A DNA stretch of 64,000 bases, from the NCBI GenBank assembly GCA_917880885.1, contig OU862916.1, forward strand, positions 48,644,831 through 48,708,830, read 5' to 3'. Positions 22,068 to 32,180 of this stretch are shown piece by piece. How positions within the stretch are numbered: the first letter of the stretch is position 1; each line of letters starts with the position of its first letter. The translations under genes and the position numbers were made by a program. This stretch comes from Limnephilus marmoratus. Taxonomy: Eukaryota; Arthropoda; Insecta; Trichoptera; Limnephilidae. The notes beneath the pieces were generated by a model. The model ran no database searches and had not been told where the DNA came from. It was given only the letters and a program-made list of their open reading frames with translations.

Positions 22068-25000
22068 TCATTTTGAGTTTGCTGAGATAGTGGGGGTAGT
22101 TTTACTCGACTCCTCACTTCCAGTCTTTGCGATATCCTTAATATGGTAATTACCAATGTGCCTTCCAGAGAAGTCAGACAAAGAGTACACTAGATCTGAT
22201 ATCTTTCTTAGAACTTTGGCCTTCACGAAACGTGGTGCCAGCTTGGCAGAGAAATACGTGGCTCCTTGGGAAAGTGTGTTGTTCTTTCTCCAAACTATGT
22301 CTCCTGTGTTGAAGGTGACATGTTTCCTACGTAGGTTGTATCTGTCCGCACTCTTTTGATGAGCCAGGAGTAAAGCATCAGTGACTTCACTGTAGATGGC
22401 CGACAGTTCTTCCAGACGATGGGCATAGTCCGCGGTAGGGTTGCTAGTGGCGGCAATTGACGTAGGAAAGTTTGTGTCCCTATGTAGAGAACCGTGAACA
22501 ACTTGTTCCATACCGTGTTTTAAGAAGAAAGGTGTGTAACCAGTGGCCAGGTTAACCGTGTTGTTCATAGCAGCCTGAATTTTATCTAGGTTTTTACACC
22601 AAGTGCGTTGATCTTTATCAACTAGAATAGCCAGAGCTGTGTTGATTGTCTGGTTATAACGTTCGACAGTGTTATTTTGTGGGGTATACAAGGTATTATA
22701 GTAAATGTCCTTGATTCCGTATTTGGCAAGAAAATTTTTGAATTCTTGAGCAATAAATTGTTTTCCGTTGTCAACTATTACGGTTCTGGGTGTTCCGTAA
22801 GGTATAAAAATGTGTTTTTCCAGAAGTTTGATGATGGCGGACGCATTGGCTCTTTTTAAAGGGAAGATCCAACAGAATTTAGTGAAAACATCCACTACAC
22901 TAAGTATGTGCATGTGTCCGGCATAACTTCGAGGAAAAGGTCCGACGAGGTCCATTGACAATGATTGTAGGGGTCTGTCGGCACGTTTGGGATTACCCAT
23001 TAGGCCGGCAGGTGCTGCCGTGCTATGTTTATAAGCTTTACAAGTTTCACATTTAGAGATGTAATTGCGAATTTGCTTAAAGAGACCAGGCCAGTAATAC
23101 TTCAAGGTGATCTTTTTATACGTCTTGAAATTTCCTGGGTGTATGGAGTCGGGAGCACTATGATTGTCAATGATTATTTGTTCTCTACCTTCGAGGGGAA
23201 CGACAAGTTTCCACGAGTAATCTTCGAGGATGGATAGTGGTGCCTTGCAATTACGGTATAATTGTCCTTCTTTTATGATAAAGTTAGGAAACTTTTGTTG
23301 GTTATTTTTACAACCTTCGAAGATTTTCAAGTACCATTCATCTTTTGTAGATGGAGGGGGGGCAATTGTGTCAACATTTAATGAAGCTAGTTCAATTCTT
23401 GAAAGGGCGTCGGGAACAATATTGTCCGCGCCTTTACGGTGAACAACATCAAAATTGTATTGAGACAAACGGGAGGACCAGCGAGCGAGCCTACCGGAGG
23501 GATTACTTAAAGAGATCAACCATTTCAAACTACTATGGTCTGTGACTACAGTAAATTTGCTACCGTCTATGTAACCGCGGAAATGGTGAACAGAATCCAA
23601 TACAGCCAATAACTCTTTTTCGGTAATTCCGTAGTTTTTCTCGTGTTTGTTTAGTGTGCGGGAAAAATACGCTACAGGGTGTTCGCCATCTGGGAATTCT
23701 TGAGTAAGAACTCCACCGATTCCTACATTGGATGCGTCCGTGTGGAGGGTAAAAGAGAGTGCAAAATCCGGGCAATTCAGAACGGGAGCTTTTTGAAGGG
23801 CATCTTTTAAAGTTGTAAACGCTTCTTCAGCTTCGACAGACCATCGGAAATTGCTGACACCTTTACGGATGCCGGTAATTTTATTTAAGGGGGCTGCAAT
23901 AGTGGAAAAGTCTTTGATGAATCTCCTGTAGTAACCTGCGAGTCCAAGGAAACCTTTGACTTCCTTCGCGTTCTTGGGACGGGGAAAATTTGCCATGGCT
24001 TCCACCTTAGCGGGGTCTGTTCTTAGGCCTTTTTCGTCGACAATGAATCCCAAATAACGTAGACGGGACTTACAGAATTCAGACTTCTTCAAGTTGATGG
24101 TTAAACCAGCGAACTTGAGTTGTTGGAAAACTTTTTCCAGCATTAATAGGTGTTTTTCAAAGGTATCGCTGACGATGATGAGGTCGTCAAGGTAACAAAA
24201 CAGGCTGTTATCGACTTCAGGACCGAAAAGTTTGTCCATCAGTCTTTGTAACTCGGCGGGGCTATTTTTTAGACCAAAGGGTAATCTTTTAAAATGGAAC
24301 ATTCCCCTACCAGGTACAACGAAAGCAGTTTTTTCGCACGATTCTGCGTCCAAGGGTATTTGCCAAAACGCTTTGCTGAGATCGACAGAAGAGATGAACT
24401 TGGCGTTACGCAGCTTGTCTAAGGTTGCGTGAACGTGAGGTAAGGGATACGCATCAGCTTCCGTGCAAGAGTTTAAACGTCTACTGTCGAGACAGAAACG
24501 TGCAGAGCCGTCTTTTTTAGAAACCAAAAGAGTTGGGTTGGTCCATGCACTTCTGCTGGGAACCACCACACCCATTTTTAACATTTCGTCAAGTTCATTT
24601 TCTAAAAGTTTAAGTTTTTGGGGGGCTAAGTTGTAATAACGTTGCTTTATGGGTGGGCCATTGGTTTTGATATGGTGCTCAACCAAATCTGTCAAACCTA
24701 ATCCGCATTTTTCGAAGGATATTGATTCGAATTTATTGACCATTTCCTTTAGTTGGAGAGCCTGGTCCGTGCTTAAATTTTCGTGAGGTATTATTGTGCG
24801 GATCTCACTAATTTGAGCGGCAGTGGAGGTTTCGCCAAGAGTATTAAATACTTGGGGAGCAACATTGAATGCCTTCCAGAAGTCGACGCCAAGGATGAAA
24901 TTCTGGGATATAGAGGGCACTATTAGAAAATTGATTGTGACTATTTTATTGTTACAATTAATTGGCAGGGCCAGGGCACCGATGACCGGCTGAGAAACAT

Positions 25001-25289
25001 TATCTGCAGTCGTCAGGTGTGTCGATTGGGGCGAAATTCTAAAATCACTGTTAACAAAAGGCAGGTGAGCATTGTTGCCAAGACAGCTGACAGATGCCCC
25101 ACTATCGAGTAATCCGGAAAAGGTCACATTGTTAACAGAGAAAGAAGCATAGGGTCTCCCATCTTTAGCTTGTTTGCAACAAACCGAAGAAACATTTAAG
25201 GTCTGGTTAAAATACTTAATGTGTGCTAACCAATCAGTCCATTCTTTAGACCTTGGTTCAGAATGGGTGCCTGAGAGGTTATTATTTAG
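22068..25289 (-). CDS. pol: E1 Pol polyprotein (protease, RT, RNase H, integrase)
   Basis: Read in the -1 frame from the gag slippery site; there is no ATG at the front and the frame is open from 25289. Positions below count from the GTG at 25127. The aspartic protease motif LLDSGAS is near residues 6-12. RT has 'KKDGSARFCLDSR' and the catalytic YLDD near 312. RNase H has 'HTDAS' near 462-466 and 'TDHSS' near 529-533. Integrase has a zinc-binding region (H656, H663, C693, C696) and a D726-D786-E822 triad with 35 residues between the last two, the D,D35E spacing of retroviral-type integrases. No chromodomain or env is seen. Known function: reverse transcription of element RNA in Gag particles and integration of the cDNA. 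No internal stop, so potentially functional. Confidence 0.93.
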   Translation of the reverse strand, partial: LNNNLSGTHSEPRSKEWTDWLAHIKYFNQTLNVSSVCCKQAKDGRPYASFSVNNVTFSGLLDSGASVSCLGNNAHLPFVNSDFRISPQSTHLTTADNVSQPVIGALALPINCNNKIVTINFLIVPSISQNFILGVDFWKAFNVAPQVFNTLGETSTAAQISEIRTIIPHENLSTDQALQLKEMVNKFESISFEKCGLGLTDLVEHHIKTNGPPIKQRYYNLAPQKLKLLENELDEMLKMGVVVPSRSAWTNPTLLVSKKDGSARFCLDSRRLNSCTEADAYPLPHVHATLDKLRNAKFISSVDLSKAFWQIPLDAESCEKTAFVVPGRGMFHFKRLPFGLKNSPAELQRLMDKLFGPEVDNSLFCYLDDLIIVSDTFEKHLLMLEKVFQQLKFAGLTINLKKSEFCKSRLRYLGFIVDEKGLRTDPAKVEAMANFPRPKNAKEVKGFLGLAGYYRRFIKDFSTIAAPLNKITGIRKGVSNFRWSVEAEEAFTTLKDALQKAPVLNCPDFALSFTLHTDASNVGIGGVLTQEFPDGEHPVAYFSRTLNKHEKNYGITEKELLAVLDSVHHFRGYIDGSKFTVVTDHSSLKWLISLSNPSGRLARWSSRLSQYNFDVVHRKGADNIVPDALSRIELASLNVDTIAPPPSTKDEWYLKIFEGCKNNQQKFPNFIIKEGQLYRNCKAPLSILEDYSWKLVVPLEGREQIIIDNHSAPDSIHPGNFKTYKKITLKYYWPGLFKQIRNYISKCETCKAYKHSTAAPAGLMGNPKRADRPLQSLSMDLVGPFPRSYAGHMHILSVVDVFTKFCWIFPLKRANASAIIKLLEKHIFIPYGTPRTVIVDNGKQFIAQEFKNFLAKYGIKDIYYNTLYTPQNNTVERYNQTINTALAILVDKDQRTWCKNLDKIQAAMNNTVNLATGYTPFFLKHGMEQVVHGSLHRDTNFPTSIAATSNPTADYAHRLEELSAIYSEVTDALLLAHQKSADRYNLRRKHVTFNTGDIVWRKNNTLSQGATYFSAKLAPRFVKAKVLRKISDLVYSLSDFSGRHIGNYHIKDIAKTGSEESSKTTPTISANSK

Positions 25290-25295
25290 TTTTTT
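25239..25295 (-). promoter_or_regulatory. E1 -1 ribosomal frameshift site
   Basis: Gag ends CCA AAA AAC TAA. The heptamer A AAA AAC (25289-25295) is in the correct phase for simultaneous -1 slippage, and the pol frame is open from that codon. About 22 nt downstream in sense a 7 bp perfect hairpin can form, CCATTCT with AGAATGG (25239-25266). That spacing is longer than the usual 5-9 nt, so the stimulatory role of the hairpin is uncertain. Confidence 0.8.
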
Positions 25296-26422
25296 GGCCT
25301 CTTCATGTAGAAATTTGGTGGGGGCTTGGAGAGATCCACCTGAGGTCTGACATCGCTTGGGTTTTGTAACCTTTCCATGTCGTGTCTTGATTTCTTGAAA
25401 ATATTGCGCAGTTCGTCGCGTGGAGGAGAGCGGTCCCTAGAGTGATGTCTCTTGGAAGTTCGGGGTTCCTTGGATTCCAGAAACTTCGCTTGCTTGAAAC
25501 AAGTAGTGGCCAGATGGCCTACTTTTTTGCAAAAAGAGCACACTTTTTTGTTGTCGAATTCTGGTTTTAAACCAGACGAACGGCTTGGCACAACTACATT
25601 ATTAGACACATTCTTTATGTTCTTCCTATCCTGGTATGATTCCAGAAGGAGACAGACTTCGTTAAGCTGGGCCAGGGATGCAATTTTCTGCGAGGTGATG
25701 ATGTTCTCGTATTTGCTTAAAAGGCCATCAGTTATGACTGGTAATAGTTCAGCTTCCGAAACGGGATGTGAAAGCTTGATGTTAATGGATTCAGCCCTTT
25801 CTATGAATGTTGCTACAGGTTCATTTACCAGTTGTTTAATAGATAGTAAAGATAATTTGATCCTGTGCTGGGCTTCTGTTTTTCCGAAGCTCGAGATTAG
25901 GGCAGATCTGAGTTTATTCCAATCTTTGCATTTAGTTTTTTGGATGCGGTGCCAGGGTATCAATTCTGGGGAGATGAGTTCTATGAAGTTTTTTCGTAGA
26001 ATCTCGAATGGGATATTTTTGATAGTAGCCGTTTCTTCGATACGGTCGATGAAATCCAGTACATCGGAGACGCCGTTATATTTGACTTTCCAAGAGGATA
26101 AATCGTAAGTTTTATCTTGTGTCAAGGTGGGTGCGATGTCCTGTTTTATCATTACTTGCGGCATAGGTTCTTTGTTAGGAACAAGATTATCCAAAACTTG
26201 CATAGCCAAGCGTGAATTATTTTCGCTTGATGGGGCGAGGTTTATTTTCTTAATATACTTTTTGTTAAATAAAAGTGCATAAGCCTTTAATGTAGATTTA
26301 GATTTGCTAGATGGCGAGAGTCCTCTATCCTTTAAAGCAGTTTGTAAGTGAGTTTTGGATAAACTGAGCACGTTGGGAATGATACCCAAATTGGATGATG
26401 CCATAGCTTGATTGTTTTCCAT
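25286..26422 (-). CDS. gag: E1 Gag protein
   Basis: 378 residues from the ATG at 26422; an upstream in-frame TTG extends the open frame but is unlikely to be the start. Near the C-terminus there is one CCHC zinc knuckle, CSFCKKVGHLATTC (C-X2-C-X4-H-X4-C), followed by a basic Arg/Ser/Lys-rich tail, as expected for the nucleocapsid part. The middle has the hydrophobic, Trp-containing pattern of a Gypsy capsid ('LSSWKVKYNGVSDVLDFIDR', then 'WNKLRSALISSFG'). Known role: forms the particle that packages RNA. Ends on a slippery heptamer that feeds ribosomes into pol. Confidence 0.9.
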   Translation of the reverse strand: MENNQAMASSNLGIIPNVLSLSKTHLQTALKDRGLSPSSKSKSTLKAYALLFNKKYIKKINLAPSSENNSRLAMQVLDNLVPNKEPMPQVMIKQDIAPTLTQDKTYDLSSWKVKYNGVSDVLDFIDRIEETATIKNIPFEILRKNFIELISPELIPWHRIQKTKCKDWNKLRSALISSFGKTEAQHRIKLSLLSIKQLVNEPVATFIERAESINIKLSHPVSEAELLPVITDGLLSKYENIITSQKIASLAQLNEVCLLLESYQDRKNIKNVSNNVVVPSRSSGLKPEFDNKKVCSFCKKVGHLATTCFKQAKFLESKEPRTSKRHHSRDRSPPRDELRNIFKKSRHDMERLQNPSDVRPQVDLSKPPPNFYMKRPKN

Positions 26423-27650
26423 TGTGAGTTTCCCGGGAGGTGAAAAAATTTTGCCAGGGATTTCCTTTAGCAAACGCAAAATTAATTTTGTGAGGCACTT
26501 TTCACTTGGTAACCACTGGTTGACACTTCTAACATAGTTATAGAAAACTGTATTCCATACTACAATTTGGTATACATGACACCAGAATTCATGGTCAAGG
26601 TGGAAAAAAAATTGGCGTGGACTGACCTTAGGGGAAACACTTTTTTATTTTTCACAAAGCACTTTTGGAAATTCGGTGAAATTCACAAGTATTAAACTGA
26701 TTTTTCAAAAAATTGGCCAGGACTGGCCTTTAGAAAACGGCTTTTTAAATTTTCACAAAGCACTTTGCACTGAGAGGGGCACTAAAATTCACTAAAGGCA
26801 CTCTTCTGGCAAATAGGAACAAACTTCCGGATGAAAATAATTGAATATGGGATTTGATACGTCAACCACATTGAAATTGTTTTATTTATTCATGGAACCA
26901 ATCATTGATTTTATTATATTATTTCACTTTCCTTTATGTAGGGAAAAAAACACAATTCACTTTACACTTATGCTGAAAAAAACGGTACCTATAATGTAGA
27001 ATAGGAAAAAAAGTCATTATTTTGTCCATTTAGTGTAATATAAATTGTACTAATTTAATAGACACAAGTGGGCCAATTGGTATATTGTGCAAAACAACAA
27101 AAAAAACGTCAGTCCGAAATTTTTGATTAAAGGAATTCGCACAATAAACTGGGATTCCAGCATCAAGTTTGTAATAATCATTTCCGTTGCTAGCCGGTTT
27201 AGTTATAAAAGGGCGTTCTGATTAAAAAAGTGCTGCATAGCAACAGATAATCATTTGTTCCGACGGGTTTTTTTCGTTGGAATTTGGCGCGGGAACAGTT
27301 GCGCGCGCAGTCCGGAGACTAGGTATTTGCTGCGTTAATATTTGCCGTTTGCATAGGCGCGAAAGCTGTTGCGGACCGGTGTTTGTGGCGCGTGCGCAGT
27401 CAGATTCGCGGTTTAAATTTTGGGCGACCTTCTACTTGCTTCTAAAATGGCTACCTTTAAAATGCGGCGTGATTCTACCCATATGTTTCTGTGGTTTTTT
27501 CACAGAAATTCCTGTACACTGGATGTAGAATAACAAGTTATAATTAATGTTCACAAAACAATTCCTGTGCAGGGAGAATTTCGACCAGTTGCATCCAGCA
27601 AAACGATCGGGACAGAGGGAGAAAAGAAAGAAAAAAAAAAAATTCCGAGG
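26423..27650 (-). other. E1 5' leader
   Basis: About 1.2 kb between the primer-binding region and gag with no ORF of note. A ~100 bp segment is repeated (near 26609 and 26711) with shared AATTGGC, GGACTG and TTTTCACAAAGCACTTT blocks. Confidence 0.6.
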
Positions 27651-27670
27651 CCCCACGCTGTGGCGACAGT
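27651..27670 (-). promoter_or_regulatory. E1 primer-binding region (tentative)
   Basis: Directly after the 5' LTR the sense strand reads ACTGTCGCCACAGCGTGGGG. A binding site should lie here, but a canonical TGG is not at the LTR edge, so the priming tRNA cannot be named. Confidence 0.4.
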
Positions 27671-28457
27671 TGTTATGGGCAGAACGCATAACTGCTCTAC
27701 AATATGTCCCCAGGCCAGCTCACGGTAGAGACAAAAGTACCCTCTATCTCAGAGGGCAGGTCGCACGAATGCGTCGGGATCTCTCCCTCTCTCTCCTTCT
27801 CTCTCCCACAATCGTCTGGGAATACTCACTGGGGAAAGGCTCCTGCCGGGGCAGATTAACAACAGGATGTAATTAATAGACTCATGTATTGTAAATTCAA
27901 ACACAGTACAAGGGTTATTACAGCACAATTCAATTCAAGTGATGCATGTTACACAAACCTAGCTATCGAGTTTATATCTCATGATCCCTGTCAACGAAAC
28001 TTTCTGAGTGGTGGCTTTACGCGAGAGTTCAAACAGTCTATCGTTACGGACACATTAAAGAGGGTAAATCAGAGGACAGCTTACATGGTGATTGAAGAAT
28101 CCTTCGGCTCTCGGGTTCAGCAGGGCTCATCCCGAGTCTAGGACAGGTCCCGAGGTTCACAGGCATGGTAGAACACCAGCGCTAACACTCGTATGTACTT
28201 TAATTACATCGCAGATGTTACTGCGTTTAATTTGATCGGGCTAGTTAGCCGCGAACTGTATAGTTCGCGGAGGAGTGTCACGTGCGCCTGAGACGGCTTG
28301 TACTACTCGACTGGTGGCGGCGCGGGGGAGCGTGCCGGAATGCCGAGGGGAGAGGAGGTAGGTAACAGGAAACAGGGGAGAGGAGGGTGTTGCTTGTCCG
28401 CGGCGGTTTGTAATGCTCGACTGGCGTACTCTGTTGTTTTAAAAGCGTACCATAACA
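27671..28457 (-). repeat. E1 5' LTR
   Basis: 787 bp, matching 17273-18059. It contains the same CCGCGAACT hairpin at 28249-28270 and is followed by the ACCC target duplication at 28458-28461. As the 5' LTR it should hold the promoter. Confidence 0.93.
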
Positions 28458-28579
28458 ACCCTTATGTCATCAACAATACTTATTTCGGTTATGTCTATAA
28501 TTACGGATCAATGAACTCTAGCACTCGGATTAGCTTTGAATTTAAGTGTCGTTTTCTAAATTGTAACCGTTTTTAATTT

Positions 28580-28822
28580 GGGAGGCGGATGTGGGTACTG
28601 CCACCCCGGGAACCAATTATTGGATAATCGAAACCTCTGCCATAGGTCACCCCAAGTGGTTCACTACGTTTGGTGACTTAGCAGAGGTGTCCGGATTTAT
28701 GCGGTAAGGTTTGTCCGGGTCTTGGCAGCGGATGCGTCTGCCCACAAGCTGCATGGCAGGCCGGATCGGAAGAGAGTGGTTGATGGAGTCCCTTTGACTT
28801 CTCCAGACATACTCTCTCGGAA
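28580..28822 (+). repeat. Dispersed repeat R1, copy d, left part
   Basis: Begins GGGAGGCGGATGTGGGTACT. The copy is interrupted after TCTCTCGGAA (28813-28822) by LINE A. The same ten bases resume at 45025, where the rest of R1 continues. Confidence 0.8.
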
Positions 28823-29070
28823 TAACTTACATTCGAGGCACATATTAATATGATTGTGAAGAAAGCCCTTAGAATGTTAGGATTCTTATTCCGTATTGGA
28901 AAAGAATTCAAGAACATCCAAACACTTAAAATATTGTATTTTTCATATGTTCGCAGTCATCTTGAATTCGCTTCTCAAATATGGAATCCTCAATATAATA
29001 TTTATAATAAACGCATTGAAGCCATCCAAAGAAAATTTGTTCATCATTTAAATTTCAAGTTTAATATTGG
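28823..29070 (+). pseudogene. LINE A, segment 1 of 3 (nested copy)
   Basis: The 5'-truncated LINE A copy starts directly after the 10 bp target duplication. It encodes the region after the catalytic box ('KKALRMLGFLFRIGKEFKNI', then 'YVRSHLEFASQIWNPQY' and 'HHLNFKFNIG'), matching the same region in the copy at 14346. Coding is broken at 29070 by the minus-strand Jockey-like LINE. Confidence 0.8.
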
Positions 29071-29252
29071 TTATTTTATTTTTTTATTTTTTTTTTTTAT
29101 TTATCAAAAGTATACAATACAGAATATAGTATATTATATAAAGCATTGTACTCCCAGGAGTTAATAAACTCATTGCGGGAATGATACGCATTACATGAAA
29201 CATATAGCTGTATGTATTAAATGGACATATGATGGGGACATACACAACATTA

Positions 29253-32180
29253 TTATTTCAGAAAGTCATTAATAAGATGAAGTTTGAGCATGTTAGTTTG
29301 GGTCTTTTTACATTGACTTGCACATTTGATCTCGTTGGGTAGTTGATTATATTTTGTGTGAGCTATGTATTCTAGGGATCTTAGTCCATATTTTGTTGAT
29401 TTGATTTTTGGTATGTGAAGTTTGTTGTGATTTCTTGTGTTGTGTTGGTGTACGTCGCAATTGTAATAGAGTGTAGTGTTGGAATGTGCCGAGTGTTGAA
29501 TTACTTGTAATATAGTTTTCGTTATTTCAAAAGTGGGAATGGTATTAAAAGGAAGTATTTGGGTGTTTCTGTAGATGTCTTTGACATGTGTGTCCCAAGG
29601 TAAACTGAAAATATTTCGCAGGGCTCTATTTTGGACGACTTGGACTTCTGAAATCATTTTTTTTGTAGCAAATCCCCAGATTCCGGCGAGATATATTAGA
29701 TGTGAGTGAATCATAGCATGGTAAATCGATTTTAATAGAGAGGGAGGAAGTAACCCGCGAAGTCTATATAAAACACCAGTTATAGGAGTAATTTTGGATA
29801 GAACATGTTTAAATTGGTGATTCCATGTGAGTTGTGAATCAATGAAAAGGCCAAGATATTTTGTAACATCAGCCCTTTCAAGGCGGTTATTATCAAGACT
29901 TATATTAAGACTTACATTTTTTTTATTTGCAAACAGTATGTAATGTGTTTTTTTTATGTTTAGGCTAAGTTTGTTTAATCGCAGCCAGTTTGCCAGGCAA
30001 GCTATATCCCTTTCCATTTCCTTTTCAAGTTCGTTTAAATCATTATTGTGATAAAGAATCACTGTGTCATCTGCATAGAGTTGTATTGTACCCTTAAGTC
30101 CCCATTTAGCAATATCATTTATATATATTAAAAATAGTAATGGTCCAAGTACGGAGCCCTGAGGCACGCCACATTTTATGGTTCCCATGCTGCTTGTCCC
30201 TTTTCCAACAAAGGTCTGACATTGTCGGTTAGATAGGTAGCTACACAGTAACTTCAGGGGAGTGCCTACTATGCCTAGGTGTTCTAGCTTCTTTAGTAGT
30301 ATCCCATGGTCAACCGTATCGAAAGCCTTTTTTAAATCTATAAATAAGCCTGCAGCATGCTTACCCTGGTCTATATGCTTTTGGAGTGCGTATACAAAAT
30401 CGAAGGCAGCACATTTTGTGTTAGATTGGTTTCTGAATCCATACTGTTGGGATGCGAGTAAATTGTTTGATAAGAGATATTTAGTGAGCCTAAGCTTAAT
30501 AACCTTTTCAAAAACTTTAGAGACGACAGAGAGGATGGATATAGGACGATAATTAGAAGGATTTTTTTTGCAATCATCTTTGTAAATCGGAATTATTTTT
30601 GCTATCTTTAGTTGATCTGGGAAGATTCCACTATCCAGGGATTGATTAATAAGAAAAACAAGGTGATCAGCTAATATATCTTTGCAAAAGTTCAGGTACA
30701 CTGGTGTAATTCCATCTAAACCTGGAGATGCATTAGACTTTAGTTGAGAGATGATACTGAGAACTTCTGTTTTATTTGTTTTGGCCATATATAAGGACTG
30801 GTTTGCTTTTTGATCCGTGTTTATAGTGATAGAATCATCTGGATATGATGCAATTGTAGCTGCTAAGTTTTCCCCAACTGATATAAAGAAGTTGTTAAAA
30901 GTTGAAGCTATCTGTGTTGGGCATGTTATTTCTTCATTCTTAATGAGAAGACATTCAATTTCATCTTTCTGGGGTGTCGAGCTATTTGTTAGAATTGCAT
31001 TTATTATTTTCCATGTCTGTCGCGGATTACGCAGGTTTTCCTTAAATATAGTCGTGTAGTATTTGGTTTTAGCATATCTTCTATAGTTGGTAACTTGATT
31101 TCTTGTTTTATTTCTCAGTGCTGTGAGTGTATCACTTTGCTGATTTTTTTTCCAGAGGTTAAACGCATTGTTGCGCTGTTTGATAAGTGCATTTAATTTT
31201 GCATCAAACCATGGAGTATTACCCCTCCGTTGGTCTCCTATGCGTAACTCAGATTTATGTTGGGATGATTTTATTGCTGTTTTGATGTATTCATTAAAAT
31301 TATTATAGTTTTCATTGGCATTACTGGTGGTTTCGTGTGGAAAGTTGTGGGATTCTAAATATGTTTTTAACATGTTTTTATCGGTTTTGGTGTTGTTTGA
31401 AAAAGAATGTATTCTATTATTAGTGTGATGTTTCAAGCTGTTTTGGTAATCTAATATCAAAATGTTATGATCACTTAGGTAGGCATCTATATTTGCAGTA
31501 GTTGAGGAAATATTTTGTCTGTTTGAGATGATATGGTCTATTAGAGAGGTAGAGGTATCTGTTACTCGTGTAGGATAGGATGTGTTACATATGAAACAGT
31601 TGTATGAGTCTAGCGTGTTGATGTACTTAAGAGATGTATTATTTTTTTGAAGAATGTCAATGTTGAAGTCACCAAAGATAAGGGTATCATTTCTACAGTT
31701 ATTTAAAATAGATTCAAGATACATTAAGAATTCGTTAATGTTTGAGGTAGGCTTTCTGTAGATAACATAAATATTTAACGGTTTAAAATTTCTATTACGG
31801 ATATTAATTCCTAAGAAAGAATTTTCACTACAATGTTTTTCAATAGTTGTAGCATTTAGTGAATGGTGCGTGTAGAGAATCACCCCTCCTCCTCTTTCAT
31901 TGGTGCGAGACGCAAATGCACTTTGGTAGCCGTCGATGTTGAAGAAGCACTCCTCACCATCTTCCAACCAGGTTTCGGATATTGCAAGTACGTGTACAGT
32001 GGGTTTGATGCTCTTTAAAGTTTCTTCAATCTCGTCAATTTTATTTCTGATACTTCTCGCGTTAAGATACATTATTCGAAGGCTATTTTTTATTGGCTTA
32101 TAGTCTTCAATTTTCTCATATTTGTATTCAGTTATACTGGCCTGGGTCCCGGATGCTGTAGTTACAGTTGAGTTAGCCAT
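29253..32180 (-). CDS. LINE ORF2: endonuclease-reverse transcriptase
   Basis: About 975 residues from the ATG at 32180. The N-terminal third is an APE-type endonuclease: 'LNARSIRNKIDEIE' near residue 40, 'ISETWLE', 'FGDFNIDI' and the catalytic 'SDHNIL'. The middle is an RT domain: 'PIYKDDCKKNPSNYRPISIL', 'FIDLKKAFDTVDHGILL', 'GVPQGSVLGPLLFLIYINDI' and catalytic 'YADD'. No RNase H domain is seen at the C-terminus, which fits the Jockey group rather than the I group. Known role: nicks target DNA and copies the RNA in place. The start codon overlaps the ORF1 stop in ATGGCTAA, suggesting coupled translation. No internal stops. Confidence 0.93.
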   Translation of the reverse strand: MANSTVTTASGTQASITEYKYEKIEDYKPIKNSLRIMYLNARSIRNKIDEIEETLKSIKPTVHVLAISETWLEDGEECFFNIDGYQSAFASRTNERGGGVILYTHHSLNATTIEKHCSENSFLGINIRNRNFKPLNIYVIYRKPTSNINEFLMYLESILNNCRNDTLIFGDFNIDILQKNNTSLKYINTLDSYNCFICNTSYPTRVTDTSTSLIDHIISNRQNISSTTANIDAYLSDHNILILDYQNSLKHHTNNRIHSFSNNTKTDKNMLKTYLESHNFPHETTSNANENYNNFNEYIKTAIKSSQHKSELRIGDQRRGNTPWFDAKLNALIKQRNNAFNLWKKNQQSDTLTALRNKTRNQVTNYRRYAKTKYYTTIFKENLRNPRQTWKIINAILTNSSTPQKDEIECLLIKNEEITCPTQIASTFNNFFISVGENLAATIASYPDDSITINTDQKANQSLYMAKTNKTEVLSIISQLKSNASPGLDGITPVYLNFCKDILADHLVFLINQSLDSGIFPDQLKIAKIIPIYKDDCKKNPSNYRPISILSVVSKVFEKVIKLRLTKYLLSNNLLASQQYGFRNQSNTKCAAFDFVYALQKHIDQGKHAAGLFIDLKKAFDTVDHGILLKKLEHLGIVGTPLKLLCSYLSNRQCQTFVGKGTSSMGTIKCGVPQGSVLGPLLFLIYINDIAKWGLKGTIQLYADDTVILYHNNDLNELEKEMERDIACLANWLRLNKLSLNIKKTHYILFANKKNVSLNISLDNNRLERADVTKYLGLFIDSQLTWNHQFKHVLSKITPITGVLYRLRGLLPPSLLKSIYHAMIHSHLIYLAGIWGFATKKMISEVQVVQNRALRNIFSLPWDTHVKDIYRNTQILPFNTIPTFEITKTILQVIQHSAHSNTTLYYNCDVHQHNTRNHNKLHIPKIKSTKYGLRSLEYIAHTKYNQLPNEIKCASQCKKTQTNMLKLHLINDFLK

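Larger units (their letters stand above)
17273..28457 (-). mobile_element. Gypsy LTR retrotransposon E1 (complete)
   Basis: An 11,185 bp element with 787 bp LTRs, transcribed on the minus strand. The LTRs begin TGTTATGG and end CCATAACA. The target-site duplication is ACCC (17269-17272 and 28458-28461). Order in sense: 5' LTR, 1.2 kb leader, gag, pol (protease, RT, RNase H, integrase), a ~4 kb region without an ORF, polypurine tract, 3' LTR. Reading frames are uninterrupted and the LTRs look identical, so insertion is recent and the element may be mobile. E2 at 34672-44741 is a relative with the same gene order and the same frameshift site. Confidence 0.95.
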
